A stretch of DNA of 64,000 nucleotides. Source: Melampsora larici-populina 98AG31. Its lineage: Eukaryota > Basidiomycota > Pucciniomycetes > Pucciniales > Melampsoraceae. Under the pieces are notes generated by a model. The model was not told the DNA's origin and made no database searches. It was given only the letters and a program-made list of their open reading frames with translations. Position numbers and translations under genes: made by a program. The stretch spans positions 212,560 through 276,559 of the forward strand of contig NW_006768792.1 in assembly GCF_000204055.1 (NCBI RefSeq). Reading direction: 5' to 3'. Positions 23,335-35,900 of this stretch are shown here, piece by piece; positions within the stretch are counted from its first letter, which is position 1; the number at the start of each line of letters is the position of its first letter.

Positions 23335-26300
23335 ATGACTCACGACGCCACCGACAAGACCAAAAAGAACTTCGACAAGACATTTGAGGAGGATCACAAA
23401 GCAACCAACGCTCTCGTTGACATCAGCACCATCCAATTGACCGCTGAAGATTTGTACGACAAAGACAAAGTCGACTTAGAGCAAGTCCATCTACAGGATG
23501 TTTGGAAACTGCTACAGTGAGTATCGTAATATTTTGCCTTTTTACCCACTTGTTGGATCGCTAATTGTTCTTTCAACTATCCAGAACCTCTGAAGAGGGT
23601 CTTACGCCAGAAGAAGTCGAGCGCCGTATGGCCATCTTTGGCCCCAACAAGCTCGAAAGTAAAGAAGTAAACCCTCTATTGCTTTTCCTTAGTTTCATGT
23701 GGAAGTAAGCACTTCGTCTGCGTTTTTCCATCTTTTCAGCATATTGATGGCATATTTTTTTCGATCTCTTAGCCCTCTTTCATGGGTCATGGAAGGTGCT
23801 GCCATCGTTGCCATCGTACTCTCCAATGGTCAAGGCCGCCCACCAGACTGGCAAGATTTCCTTGGTATCGTTTTACTGTTGTTCATTGTTAGTATGCTTT
23901 TTTTGCGGTATTCCACCCAAAATATCAGAGCCTGACTCCCAATCTCCAGAACTCCGGAATTGGGTACTATGAAGAGCGATCAGCTGGAAACGCCGTCAAA
24001 GCCTTGATGGACTCATTGGCTCCAAAAGCTAAAGTGCGACGTGCTGGACAATGGTCTGAAATTGACTCGGCTGATCTCGTTCCCGGTGATATCGTTGCTT
24101 TCAAGGTGCGCTTTTTGTCTTTCCATCGCCCTCATGTCGCATGCTAACTCCTTGGTCATCAGATCGGAGATGTTGTCCCGTCAGATTGCAGGCTGTACGA
24201 CGCCATTAATGTTTCTATCGATCAGGCTGCTCTCACGGGTGAATCACTACCCTCAAGCAAGACCGTTGGTGATCAGTGTTTTTCAGGATCGACCTGCAAG
24301 CAGGGTGAGGCCGAAGGTGTTGTGATTGCCACCGGACCCAACACATTTTTTGGTCGAGCTGCTACATTGGTGGGAGCTGATAACGACTCCACCGGACACA
24401 TGCAGGCTGTGCTTGCTAAGGTGAGCCTCTCATTTTTTATCACACTACGTTTTCACGCCCGAGCTTATACATGTCCATTTGATAGATCGGAACATTTTGT
24501 CTCGTCTCAATCGGAATCTTTGTTGTTTTGGGTACGCTCAATTGCAGTATTATCACCTGACTATCCAACTCAATCTGATCTCATTTCCCCTTTCCCAGAA
24601 ATTATCATCTTGTATGGAGCCTTCCGCTACCAGTACCGTCGTGGGCTTGACAACATCCTGGTCCTCCTCATCGGTGGTATCCCGATCGCTATGCCTACTG
24701 TTCTATCAGTTACCCTTGCCGTTGGGGCTCAACAATTGGCGAAGTACAAGGCCATTGTCACCAGGATCACTGCCATTGAAGAGCTTGCCGGTGTCACCAT
24801 CTTGTGCTCTGACAAGACCGGTACCTTGACCACCAACAAACTTACCATCGACAAGTCCACTGTCAAGACCTACGCTGACTACAACGCCGAAGAGGTCTGT
24901 GTGTTGGCAGCGTATGCTTGCCGGACTGAAAACCAGGACGCCATCGATACCTGTGTTGTCGGTAATGTCGGAACTGAAGTCGCCCGCCGAGGAATCCAGT
25001 TGCTCGACTTCAAGCCCTTTAATCCAGTTGATAAGCGTACCGAGATCACATACATCGACACTGCTTCTGGTCAAATGAGACGTGTCACGAAGGGTATGAC
25101 TGGTGTAATCATCGAACTTTGCTCGCACAACAAGACCGAAGCTTTGGAACAGACTCTTGAAAACGACGTCGAAGAATTCGCTCGCCGTGGTTTGAGAGCG
25201 CTTGCTGTAGCCTACGAGGATGTTCCCGCTGGCCAAGTCGACGCACCCGGTAACGGCTTCGAACTCATTGGACTGCTCTCTATCTTTGATCCCCCCCGTG
25301 ACGACACCAAACAAACTATCGACGATGCCCAGGCTCTCGGAGTCAAAGTCAAGATGGTAACTGGTGATCAACTTGCCATTGCAAAGGAAACCGGAAGACG
25401 TCTCGGTATGGGTGACCACATGTACCCCTCCAAAGTCTTAAAAGATGGCCCTGAACCCGGAGGCAAATTCTCCAGCTTGGATGAAATGATTTTGGGTACA
25501 TAAGCTTTCATTCAATTTTCATCGCTTGACATCGCGCTAACTCGCTTTTCTTTGTCAGACGCCGACGGTTTTGCCGGTGTCTTCCCTGAGCACAAGTACG
25601 AGATCGTCAAGAGACTGCAAGGACTTGGACATTTATGCGCAATGAGTCAGTAGACATCCTCCCAAACACGATTGATCATTCCAATTGCTGACATAGTTCA
25701 TTTAGCTGGTGACGGAGCAAACGATGCACCTGCCTTGGCACGTGCAAATGTGGGTATCGCTGTTGAGGGCGCAACTGACGCTGCTCGTGGCGCCGCCGAT
25801 ATTGTTCTTACCGAACCCGGTCTCTCGACCATCGTTCACGCCATCCGTCAATCTCGAATTGTGTTTCAACGTATGCGAAATTACTCTATCTACGCTTGCG
25901 CTGTTACGATTCGTATCGTCGTTGGGTTTGCTGTCATGGCCTTCGCTTTCAAATTCGACTTCCCACCCTTCATGGTTTTGGTCATTGCCCTGTTGAACGA
26001 TGGTACAATCATGACTTTGTCACTAGACCGAGTCTTACCCAGCAATCAACCTGACCACTGGGACTTGACCGAGATCTTCACTTACGCTGTTGGATATGGA
26101 ACTTGTCTTGCACTTTCCACCATTGTCTTACTTGCTGTGATTCTTCACACTTCTTTCTTCGAAGATCGCTTCGGTGTCAACGCTATCAAAGAAGCTAACG
26201 ATGATGAACTTCACATGATCATCTACTTGCAAGTTGCCATCATTTCACAAGCATTGATTTTCGTGACACGGTCGCACGGCTGGTTCTTCATGGAGCGTCC

Positions 26301-26868
26301 TTCTGCCGCCCTTTTCGGAGCTTTCATCATTGCCCAACTCATTTCATCCTTGATTGCGGCTTTCGGAAACTGGGGCTTTACAGCCGTTAAGGGTATCTCC
26401 CTCTCCTGGATCGGAATCGTTTGGATCTGGAACATAATTTGGTTCTTGCCATTAGGTCAGTATTTGAGACTTGTTGTATACATCATGTTTGCTCATGTTC
26501 CTTTCCCTTTCACCACCACAGATCTCGTCAAGTTTGGTATGCGTGCTACTATCCGGGTCTTCAAACCCCCAGTGGACAACAAGAAGCCAATTGCCCACAA
26601 CCAGCTCGCCCGCACCACCTCGCGTACTGCCTCTATCCACGAGTCGCTCTACTCCAATCGGGTCAGCTTCCTGCAACGTGCCCAGCGCAAAACTGGTCTC
26701 GGTGGCCGAGTCCACGCTGATGACCGTGAACTTCGTCGGTCAGTTTTCAACCCTCACTTTAGTCTCTTGTACAAAGCCATAATACTGTGTGCTGATTTTC
26801 TTACATCACTATTCAGGTTTTCGTCTGCCCAAGCCGTGTCCTCCGGTGCTGCTCTTAGTCGCCACTAA
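23335..26868 (+). CDS. PMA1: plasma-membrane H+-ATPase (P-type, type IIIA)
   Basis: Eleven exons (23335-23516, 23585-23704, 23773-23887, 23950-24105, 24163-24420, 24486-24531, 24599-25495, 25559-25645, 25706-26455, 26522-26738, 26817-26868) join to 959 residues, normal for fungal Pma1. The pump hydrolyses ATP to export protons and so powers nutrient uptake, including at haustoria. Visible motifs are LTGES (about 215-219), the phosphorylated aspartate in CSDKTGTLT (about 364), [15 protein letters not shown] (about 621-629), and the C-terminal transmembrane bundle starting near [10 protein letters not shown]. The nucleotide-binding KGAP motif of most family members reads KGMT. The C-terminal tail is Ser/Thr/Arg-rich ([13 protein letters not shown]), as in autoinhibitory tails controlled by phosphorylation. 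All splice phases agree and no stop breaks the gene. Codon use is C-rich at third positions compared with its neighbours, fitting high expression. Confidence 0.97.
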
Positions 26869-27659
26869 TTGGTCACTGGTAGTCGTTCAACGGCGCACTC
26901 ATACTTCTACGCTACTTGTACTTTTCCTCGTCGCACGTCTCATATGTACCCTTTGCCAGAAAAATGGTGCCTGTTTGATAGGCGCATACTATTCCGATCA
27001 CGCCCGATTACCGCCTTGCTGCGATGTTTTTTGTTGGACTGATGCTCATATTCTTATCATTGTTTCGATTTATTATTTGGAGTTAAATTGTGATTAGACC
27101 GCTCTCAACCTTTTACGTCTTTTTTTAGATTTCTCCTTCTATATATCGGTTGCGCTCATTCTCCTTTCCTTTTTCGTTAGTATACGCTCGTACCATCTGA
27201 CATATTTCTTAGTTCTGCAAGTGTACTTTGTTTTTATCAATATTTCCGTTTATGATGTTTGAGCTTGGTAGTGGCTTTGACGCGTGCTGGCAAAAACACG
27301 CATGACCCCTAAAATGCAATTCATTTTTCACATCTTGCTACTATGTTTTGCCAAAAAGACCCAAACTTTTTGTCTCTGCACTGTTGGCCAAACAATGTCT
27401 TCGATTGATGTCCCACACGTGACTCATTCCCCTGGGTCCTTGTTAGTGGCTTAGACAAGCTTGATGTATGTTTGTTGAGTTACAATTGTAATCAGTCCCT
27501 GTTAGCACCTTCTACAAACGGGTGCTCATCCGAAGTGTGGTGGATTGTGATGATATCATACTGTGCTAACCCAACAAACTCCAAGCTTAACGAATTTCCT
27601 TAAGTTTGAACAAACTCCCTCTCGGCAAGCGAGCCTGCAAGAGTGGGACTTAGGGCTTA
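26869..27659. other. 3' region of the H+-ATPase gene and spacer
   Basis: It is T-rich just downstream of the stop (TTTATTATTTGG, CTTTTTTTAG), consistent with 3' UTR and polyadenylation. The remainder shows no gene or clear repeat. Confidence 0.45.
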
Positions 27660-28022
27660 CCACCAAATTTGGCGTGTGAGCGAGAAATTTTGGCTGAGGA
27701 GTTTTTCAACCCGCCATAACTTCTTACCCTCCAAAAAACCCCTTTGCACCAAATAACTAAATGTGTATTTGATGCAATTGCAGAGCAATGGAAGGCTGAA
27801 GTTTGCAAAAAACTCAAGATCTCTGAGAAAGCTGTCCGACCCGTCAAAAGCTCACACCAGGCAGGCTGAAATGTTACACGTAAACCCAATTTCCAAGTCT
27901 TTCTGGAGTGCTTTCCTGATGCCAAAAGAGAGAGATTCCAAAGAACCAGTATGTGTAGGTTGAGCAGGCGCACAGGACCTTTCTTTGGTCTCAAAGGCAT
28001 TTATCTGCAGGGTAAGAAGTTA

Positions 28023-28397
28023 GAGCATCCCCAGTGGTCCCCTGATTGTGTGAGCCCTGAAACAGACCCCAATCCTGATTTTGGGATGTAGGGGGTTAAC
28101 AAACACACCTTGCACAACAGTGTACCTAAAAGTCAGGGTTCAATACTTGATTGAGATAAGAATGCTTATACTCCTGTGTTTGAGTGAGGTTTGAGTCCAC
28201 CTGTTCTGTATTGGTCACATGGAAGCAGTTGCATGTGATGTCAAGGGCCCACCTAGACCTTGCAGATGTGGAGGGCCCCTCTCAAAATCTGGAGACTCTT
28301 GACGTCTCACCCCAGATTATGTGGGATGGTTTTTTGCAATTTGACCTACCACACATCATTGAGAGCCCGCACAATTGGGGGACCTCTGGGGATGCTC
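28023..28397. mobile_element. PIF/Harbinger-type (Tourist-like) MITE, 375 bp, TTA duplication
   Basis: The termini GAGCATCCCCAG and CTGGGGATGCTC are inverted repeats continuing to about 22 bp. TTA flanks the element at 28020-28022 and 28398-28400, the target duplication of the PIF/Harbinger superfamily. The interior has no transposase. Confidence 0.88.
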
Positions 28398-28418
28398 TTA
28401 TGCACTGCCAACATAGAT

Positions 28419-28592
28419 GCCTCGGGTTGAGAAATCCGAGGCACCATCGGAGGCAAATCCTCGGACAAACCTTGTCCGAGGTATTTGCCCGAGGTATTTT
28501 TTTGCCCTGAGAATTACCTCGGATCAAAACCTCGGGAAGCTTCTGTCCGAGGTTTTGCATCCGAGGATACCTCGGATTACAAAATCCGAGGT
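28419..28592. repeat. cluster of CCTCGG/CCGAGG hairpins
   Basis: At least ten CCTCGG or CCGAGG words occur in 174 bp on both strands. One is a perfect stem ACCTCGGATT-ACAA-AATCCGAGGT at 28569-28592, and another is GCCTCGG ... CCGAGGC at 28419-28442. It looks like a foldback element. Confidence 0.85.
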
Positions 28593-28667
28593 AAATATGT
28601 TGATGGTGATGGCGGGTTGAAAAGCTCCCTAGCCAAAATTTCCTTGCTCACACACAAAATTTGGTGG

Positions 28668-30697
28668 ACTAGAGACAATGTGGGCATACCCACAAAGGCT
28701 GAATTGATACATTATATCTTCTCATGACTAATCTCCACACATTATGTACACTGTATCAACTTTTAATCAGTGCACATTGCCAATCCCATCATATTGGTGG
28801 TACCCCAACACAGTTGCAAAAATTACAAGATGATTTTACCAGATAACTATTGGTAGTTTTCCAGCAAGCTGTGTTGAACTGGAGTGTTCCATGGGGTCAC
28901 TTTTCATTCCCTCAAACTCAAAGTACCAAATTGTTTACTGTTCCTCTCTGTGAAAGACATCTCAAAACATGCAGTTTTTGAGTATGCAAAAGTTTGGATA
29001 CAACCAAATTGCTACTACCAACACTTCAGACTGACATTGTTCAAAAAGACCAATGTCATCAAATAAAATAAAATGTGAAACCCCCTCCTCAAGCTGAACA
29101 ACAGGGCAGAGAGAACTGTCTTCAAATATGAGGAATTTCTGCATAGATGTATTGTGAAAATCATCAATGTGATGGAAATGGGCTCAACAGTGAGTTGCCT
29201 AATGGACATAGAAAGAGACAACAACATATTATATGTTGAGAGGAGATTTCCTTATGAGATGGAAAGTAGACAAAAAATAGCAGGAAGTTGAGAAGGTGTG
29301 AATAGGAGGTGGAGCTAACCTCAGGTTGGGATGAGACATTCCAAAAACACAATGAATTGACAATGGGTAAAACAAAGATGGAGGGTGAGTGCATTGAACT
29401 CAAAGTTTGAATTGTTAAAAACAAAAGTAAGTAAATGTTTAGGTTTGAATTGATCAGGTACAGATATGGCAATATATGTTCAGTATTTCCAGATTCTGAA
29501 AAAGAACTATGTTAACAGAATGTTGAAGTGACTGCAGATATTCCAATAGTGATGAAAAAAGGAAAATGGGACATGAACAGATACAATGCGAAAACCTTAG
29601 GGTGCAGAATAAGAAGTCAAAAAAGTTGAAAAAATGATTTGGTGATTTGTGTTGAGAAGAGAAGAACGAGTGCACATGATAGTACCAGGGGACTTTTGAG
29701 GATAGTGGATTGGGTATGGGGTTTAACACAGCTGATGAAAATGTTCATCTTTGGATGCAATTTAGATTTGAAAAGTCACCCAAATGCTTATGTGCATTCA
29801 ATCAACAATGTATCAGGACAGTTTACCCATGTGAATCAAGGGGATCTGTCAGAGAGGTGATGGGGACAGGGCCAAATCACATCAAATGATTTGATTCCAT
29901 TGTATACTTTCATTTGTGAAATAATATAATGTTCCAAATTATGTATGGTATATCTTTAGGTCCAACACTTCTATGTGTTTTTAAAGATAGAAACAGCAAA
30001 AAAGGGCAATAGTTGGGGAACTTCTATGAATAGGACACATGGATGAGTGATTTGGTTATCTAATAACTTGCAGTTGTGCAAGTATTTTAATGTATAAATT
30101 TATTTGTTAATGAGAAACTTGGATGGGAGTGTGCGCCTGAATTTGCTTGAGGGAGAAAGGAGCCAATTTATATCATTGAAATGAAAAGCAAGGATAACAG
30201 CCGTTACTCAGAAAATGTTTTGACCCAAAGCTATTGTATGTTCTAAATGAAGAAGCAGTTTAATGTTAGGTTCAACAAATTGTAGAGGCATTACATGGCC
30301 AACATTAGAAAAATAACACACAAAGAACAAGTCAGACCTGAAAGGGAAACAAAAACAAAAAGGTGTTACATGAAAATCATACACAACAAATTTCAAATAG
30401 GGTAATCATTAGCTGCGTTCAAACCTGACCTGGTTTCAAAAAACCCAGTTGACCCGGTGGACTTTTTGGCTGGAAGCTGTCAAGAACTGTCAACGGATAC
30501 ACAAAGTTACCACCAGAAAAGCAACTGGGTAACTGGGTTTTTGTGTCAACCGGCTGTGATTCCAAGGGAATTTTGGTACGGTGAAATTGTTGGGAAGCTG
30601 CTTGGGGTTTGATTCCTGAAGCAAGGAGAGGGTGCCTTATATGGGTGTCCGTCTCTACAAAGTCCTGATAAGGAAATAGCGGAGTGGTACAACTTGG
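28668..30697. other. repeat-rich stretch without recognisable gene
   Basis: Short ORFs on both strands have no domain. A stretch at about 30415-30560 has ACCCAGTTGACCCGG and ACTGGGTAACTGGGTT words that may be a further MITE end. Otherwise nothing definable is seen. Confidence 0.4.
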
Positions 30698-30915
30698 TGA
30701 TGTCTTATGACATCACGTCTAACAATAAAGGTGGCCGGATCCGATACAACTGGATCCGGCATACAACTTCGTGGGACAAATCTGGAGGGGATTCGTCAGA
30801 GAAAAGGAAAGACTACATTTAAAAAGCGCACAAGTAAGGGAAAGCATGCTTGAAAAGCATGTGACAAAAAGAAATGTGAGAACAATAGAAAACAGGGAAA
30901 TCAGGTATCACATCA
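30698..30915 (-). repeat. LTR (218 bp), 3' LTR of a Ty3/gypsy element
   Basis: Bounded by TGATGT ... ACATCA inverted termini. It directly abuts a purine tract on the minus strand (AAAAAGGGGG, plus-strand 30916-30925), exactly as a 3' LTR follows its polypurine tract. It has an 8-bp stem GTGATGTC-TTAT-GACATCAC at 30697-30716 and a GGATCC-containing inverted repeat near 30734-30760. Confidence 0.8.
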
Positions 30916-31151
30916 CCCCCTTTTTAAGATGAAAAACTTCCTAGTTTTTGTTATGGTTTTTGTTGTTGTTTACTTTGTCCTTCACTACTCCCAACAAGCT
31001 ATGTAGATAGTAATAGAGTGTACTCAAAGCTGATATTGAGAACTCCTTCAGATCTTTGCTAGCTTCTATCATGTACAACTCGTTGTGTAGTTTGATTGCT
31101 AAGTCTATGAGGTGTTCTTCTTTTCTTGCTAAAATCTCTTCTCGTTCTTCA

Positions 31152-32095
31152 TCAATGACGGGTCAAGTTATTTCTTCTTGCATGTTTGTCACACTTGTGG
31201 AGCTCGCGAGAGGCGTAGAAGAACTCGTCTGAGTGACCTTTGAATAGTTTTAGCCGAGAGCCATTGACCTTAGCTCCCAAAATATGACCATTAGATGTCA
31301 TCAAAGAGTACGTACCGTTGGGGTAGCATTCTCTAAGTATAAAAGGTCCATCCCACTTGGGATGCAATTTTGAGGGCCGTCCTTCAAAACTTCGTAATAC
31401 TCTGTCTCCCACCCTGAGGTTCCTTTCATTATATGTTTCCTCAGTTTCCATATGTCTTGTTCTAGCCCTTGAGTTGAGGTCGTCGATAAGCTCCTTCCTG
31501 GTCCTCTTATGTTTTTGAATTGCTAGGTTGTGTTGGCAATGTATCAGTTCTAGATTTTCAATCGAATCACTGTACATGATGCTTACTCTTTCGGAAGGCA
31601 GTCATGCCTCACTTCCATAGGCCATGAAGTATGGCGACGCCTTCATCGAGTGGGAGTAAGAAGCCCTGTATGCAAAAAGGCATGAGTTCACATATCTATC
31701 CCAAAGGTCCTGATCATATGGGCTGCACATTTTACGTAACGCGTTGAGGAAGGTCCCATGAAACCGTTCTACAAGTCCATTTGCTTGGGGGTGGTAGGGT
31801 GTGGTTGTCACGTGTTGTATTCCGTGGGTCTCTACGAACTCTTTGAAGCCCTTAGAGATAAACTCTGATCTGTTATCAGTAGTTATCTCTACTGGTACAC
31901 CATGGTTCAAGATTATTTCCTTGGCCAATTCTATAATTGCTTTAGCTGAAGTTCTTTTTAAGGTCTTGACGTAGGCCCAACCGGTTCCGTAAACAATTGC
32001 TGTTGCAAGGAATTGGTTGTCATTAGCAGTTTTGACTAGTGGTCCCACAAAATCCATTCTCGAAGACTTGCTCAAACCCCGCCCACATTGCAGCA
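31152..32095 (-). pseudogene. Ty3/gypsy retrotransposon, integrase C-terminal fragment
   Basis: On the minus strand the integrase core reads MDFVGPL (first catalytic Asp), TDNRSEF (second Asp; the usual Gly is Arg) and PYHPQANGLVERFH (Glu). An LRVGDRVLR...GPFIL SH3-like C-terminal domain follows. A TGA at 31602-31604 splits the frame between GSEA and LPSE. The protease, RT, RNase H and 5' LTR are missing. The element is cut at about 32072-32095, where the KDZ fragment starts on the other strand. Together with the LTR at 30698-30915 it is a 5'-truncated copy. Confidence 0.88.
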
Positions 32096-32972
32096 ATGGC
32101 TGCTTTTCAAAGCAACAAAAAGAAGAATTTTTCGCTCAAGGCAATGCTGAACCGACCTGGATCAAATCTTCCATCGGATCCATCCGTCCATCTGAATCCC
32201 GAAACTGCCAAACTGATCGATCTAGACCACCTTCACCAGGCTGACAAGGCGGATCGAGCTCATGAGGCGGATCGAGCTCATGAGGCGGATCGAGCTCATG
32301 AGGCGGCTCGAGCTCATGAGGCGGCTCGTGATGGCGGAGTTGCCAAACCTACAGGCGTCCCTACCCCCAGCCGAGCACGCACGCACAACGACCAACTGAT
32401 TGTTGGGGCGTGTGGCATCATCTTGTGTTGACGGACGTTCTACAACTCTGAGGCTCCAAGTGCATTAAGGGTAAGTCATTCTACCTTCCATCGTTGATTG
32501 TTTCCTTTATCTGACGTGTGACCCTGGATGTGCTGATGTTGATCGGTTCCAGGACTATCTAGTCGAAGCCTTCCCCGATGGACTCCCTGATGTTATATTT
32601 TACGACAACGCGTGTAATCTGCTGCGTGTCATTCACAATGGCACAAAGGATCCCAAACCTTTCGAACGCACGATAATACCTGTTGACCCTTTCCATCACT
32701 GTGCTCACGCTGAGAGTGACCAGTTCTGTCGGATGTACAACGACCCCAAATTGTTCCCGGACTTACAAGAAGACGGCAACTGGATATTTAACTCATCCGC
32801 TGGTGAGTTAAGTAACATTTGGTATGGCGGGTTTGCTTCCATGTGCCGCAACATGGAAGCAACCAGGTATGAGTTCTTTCTTGAAGAGATGGTTGAGTTC
32901 CGTAATGATTGGCTAACTGCCGCTTTGGCTTGTCGTAAGGGCATGGAGTTTATTGGTGTTGGACCATTGTGA
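32096..32972 (+). pseudogene. KDZ-superfamily transposase, C-terminal fragment
   Basis: Exon 32096-32470, intron 32471-32552 (82 bp) and exon 32553-32972 are phase 0. After a short basic N-terminus and an ADRAHE repeat it reads IVGACGII, then VIFYDNACNLL (Asp), PFHHCAHAESDQFC, and NSSAGELSNIWYGGFASMCRNME (Glu), ending shortly after. This is the pattern of Kyakuja-Dileera-Zisupton transposases. A TGA at 32429-32431 lies in frame before RTFYNSEAPSALR. The zinc-binding N-terminal half of the family is missing. KDZ transposons have been linked to TET/JBP genes in basidiomycetes. Confidence 0.75.
32249..32320 (+). repeat. 18-bp in-frame tandem repeat x4 (ADRAHE)
   Basis: Units of GCGGATCGAGCTCATGAG start at 32249, 32267, 32285 and (one base changed) 32303, with a partial fifth after. 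They encode ADRAHE/AARAHE and contain the palindrome GAGCTC. Confidence 0.93.
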
Positions 32973-35900
32973 TGATGCTCCGGACCGACACGTAATGAAA
33001 AAGATGATAATGTAACTTTCTTTTATCTTTCATTTATTAGTTTGTACCTGGTTTGGCGTTGGCGTTCATTCAGACATACATGAAATATATGTGGGATTTT
33101 GGTAGTGGTGTTTAAAACATAAAGTCACATACAAAGAAATAAATCAGAGGTTGCTTTATATTTGGTTGCTTTATATTTGATGTGTCCTTGAAAGGATAGG
33201 CATTCCTTATATATATATATATTGCAACATCAAACACTGTGGTCACCACTCTTGTGAACAAGTGATCTCTGTGGATCTATTTTTTTTGCTTGTGTTTGTG
33301 ATCACTGCAGGCATTTCAATAACAGTCAGGGGTTTTGAATGTATGAACACAGTCACTGTGAGTTTTCTGTTTGTATGTATGTATGAGTTGAATACAATGA
33401 GGCACATGAGGGATGCATCCCAGGGTGAAAATGGTTGACACTGCTCTTTTTGGTCTTATTACGGCTGGTAGCAATCAAAACAAAGCAACTTGACCCCTGG
33501 TGAGGTGCAATGGTTATGTATGTTTTCATGTTATTTTATTACATCATGACACAATTCATTGTTCAATCTTTTTAGGAAATATGCTGGTCCATAATGATGG
33601 TGCTTGAAAGACAAAGGATATTGTTTTTTTTTGATTTTAGGAAACTATGCTGGTCCATAATGATGGTGCTTGAAAGACAAAGGATATTGATGTGTTTGAT
33701 GTACTCCCATTGGATTGTGGGATGTTTCTTGCAGGCTGGTATATGTAATAATGAACCATCAGTTTACTCCCAAAGTAACATTAAGACCTCTGTCACCGCA
33801 ACCAATGGTGGTTGTATGTATGTAATATCCACTGTATTAAGAATCCAATATGCTATGCCAAATTTTCAAGTGTTTGACACAGAGGAATTGATTATCACAC
33901 ACATGATAATCAATCCCTCTTGGCCAGCAAGAAGCTTGGCATTTGTCACAGCGAACAAAACAATGTCTTGTCATCAACAAGAGACGCACACTTCTTGAGT
34001 GCATCTGTACATGTAGAGCACAATCTCAATGTTACTGTCAGGATAAACTACAAATGACAACCAGCCAGCCAAAGTCTGACATGACATGTGCACCTGATTT
34101 CTCAGACATGAGGTTCCATGAGGTTCTCCCTGGAGTGGAAGGTTATCCCACAATGCTTGTGCACTGTCCTATGCTCACCAAATGCTTTACTTAGAATGAT
34201 CATCCAACATCCAACAGTTAATAAGCTAGTGATCCTTGTTTAGCCATTGATTGACATCCACCCTGATGACTTGTCTCCAGGCTTCTTGGGATGTTGAACT
34301 TCTTGGCCAAGTCTTATATATATATGTGTATCATGGTTGTCTAGGGTTGTTGTGTAGGATTCCAAGCTGGGCATAAATTGGGGGAAAGGGTGTCTCATGC
34401 CTTTGGAGCATTGCTTCATTTGGTTTTGTGAAAATGAATAAATAAATGGTTTATTAATTAAATTTATCAATCATGTCAAATCACATCAATACATTACATT
34501 ACCACATGATCAAAAATACATTACATCAAAATCAAATAACTCAAGTACCACATATCCAACCTAATTCATCATACACATAGCTCAAACCAAGTACAATTCT
34601 ACTTTTATCTCTGGTGTTCAGAGCTGCTAGACTCACACCTGTTTGCACAAGTCACAACTGTTTGCTGAGAACCCCGTTTGCTGGGGCTATGAGGTTTGGC
34701 AACTACCTTGCCTTGAATCAATCAGGGCCACCAACTGACCACACCCATGGGACCATTCTGGTGACTCGGACTTCTATGTCACTCAAATATCTTTTGTTGG
34801 AACCAAATACTTCACATTAGTTGAATTTCATGTTTTGTCTTTTTCTTTTTACTTTTATGTGCGTGTTATGAACATAGCATTTTGTCCAGAGATTTTACTG
34901 ACAACTTTTGTCTACAATTAACCTAACCACATATTGTACCACTGAATGTAGTTATCAAATTCCTGATAACAGGAAGTTTTTCTTATTCATTCATCATTAA
35001 AACTTTCTCTATCAAAACACTTTACCCTCACATTTATCTCTCCGGATCAACTGCTCCTTTATAGATTATTGACTGATAAATTGTTGTTTGATCTACATGT
35101 GACCCTGTACTCATGTATATGTGTTCCACAAAAATGTAGATTTTTCCTCAACCAAAGAGGCATTATTATACATTATTATAAGCAAGCACATTTTTGACTC
35201 AAGCGCTGGGACTGTGTGCCACAGTCCCAACGAAATGGGTTTAGCCCATACATACCAATGCCACATGAAGTAAGTAGAAGATACAGTAAAGTGAAGGGTG
35301 GTCAATACTGGAGCTGCATGCTTTGTAACATAACTTTTGCATTGGGCCACCCTGCACCACAATCACAGGGGTTGGATTGAAGGTGGACATATCAACCTTC
35401 AACTTATGGTGAATTCTCAGCCCCCTAATGTCAACAGCTATATACCCTTGGGTTAACATGCCAACATTGGTCAACCCACCTAAGGCTTGGCTTCACTGTT
35501 GTGAATTGCGATATGTGATGGATGAAGAGCAAAACAACACACACACATTTGTTGAGTGGATGATCACGTAATGAGGCTTCACATTACATGGCAAGCAGCC
35601 CACACGGCACCTGACGTGAGAGGTTGATGGGTGATCATCACCACACAAGTGACCTTGTCTTATTATAACCTAACCATGTACACATTAAAATGGTATATGA
35701 CCATTTTACCCTTAACATCAGCTCGTAATATCTTATTATGTTACAAATCTACTGCACATTACCATGTTTTGTCACATACACATTGGATCCACAAACCTAT
35801 TCCCCAGGGTAATTAATTGGTTTGGGATCCATTTCAAACCAACCAGAAACCTGAAAAGAAACAAAACCAACCATGATATAGGACCACATACTTTGTTGGT

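Larger units (their letters stand above)
27660..28667. mobile_element. TIR element of about 1.0 kb with 60-bp inverted ends
   Basis: Left 27660-27720 and right 28605-28667 are inverted. Shared words in order are CCACCAAATTT, GTGTGAGC, GAAATTTTGGCT, GAG.TTTTCAACCCGCCAT. No transposase is found, so it is probably non-autonomous. The target duplication is not clear. Two other structures are nested inside: a 375-bp Harbinger-type MITE and a CCTCGG-rich foldback. The inner words AACTTCTTACCCT (27721-27733) and AGGGTAAGAAGTT (28009-28021) are also inverted. Confidence 0.8.

Noticed and set aside
24706..25419. 237-codon antisense frame inside the H+-ATPase gene
   Set aside because: Exact sh­adow of a conserved coding exon, with no independent domain.
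30415..30697. possible second LTR or MITE beside the Ty3 LTR
   Set aside because: ACCCAGTTGACC/ACTGGGT words pair only weakly, and no boundaries or target duplication were found.
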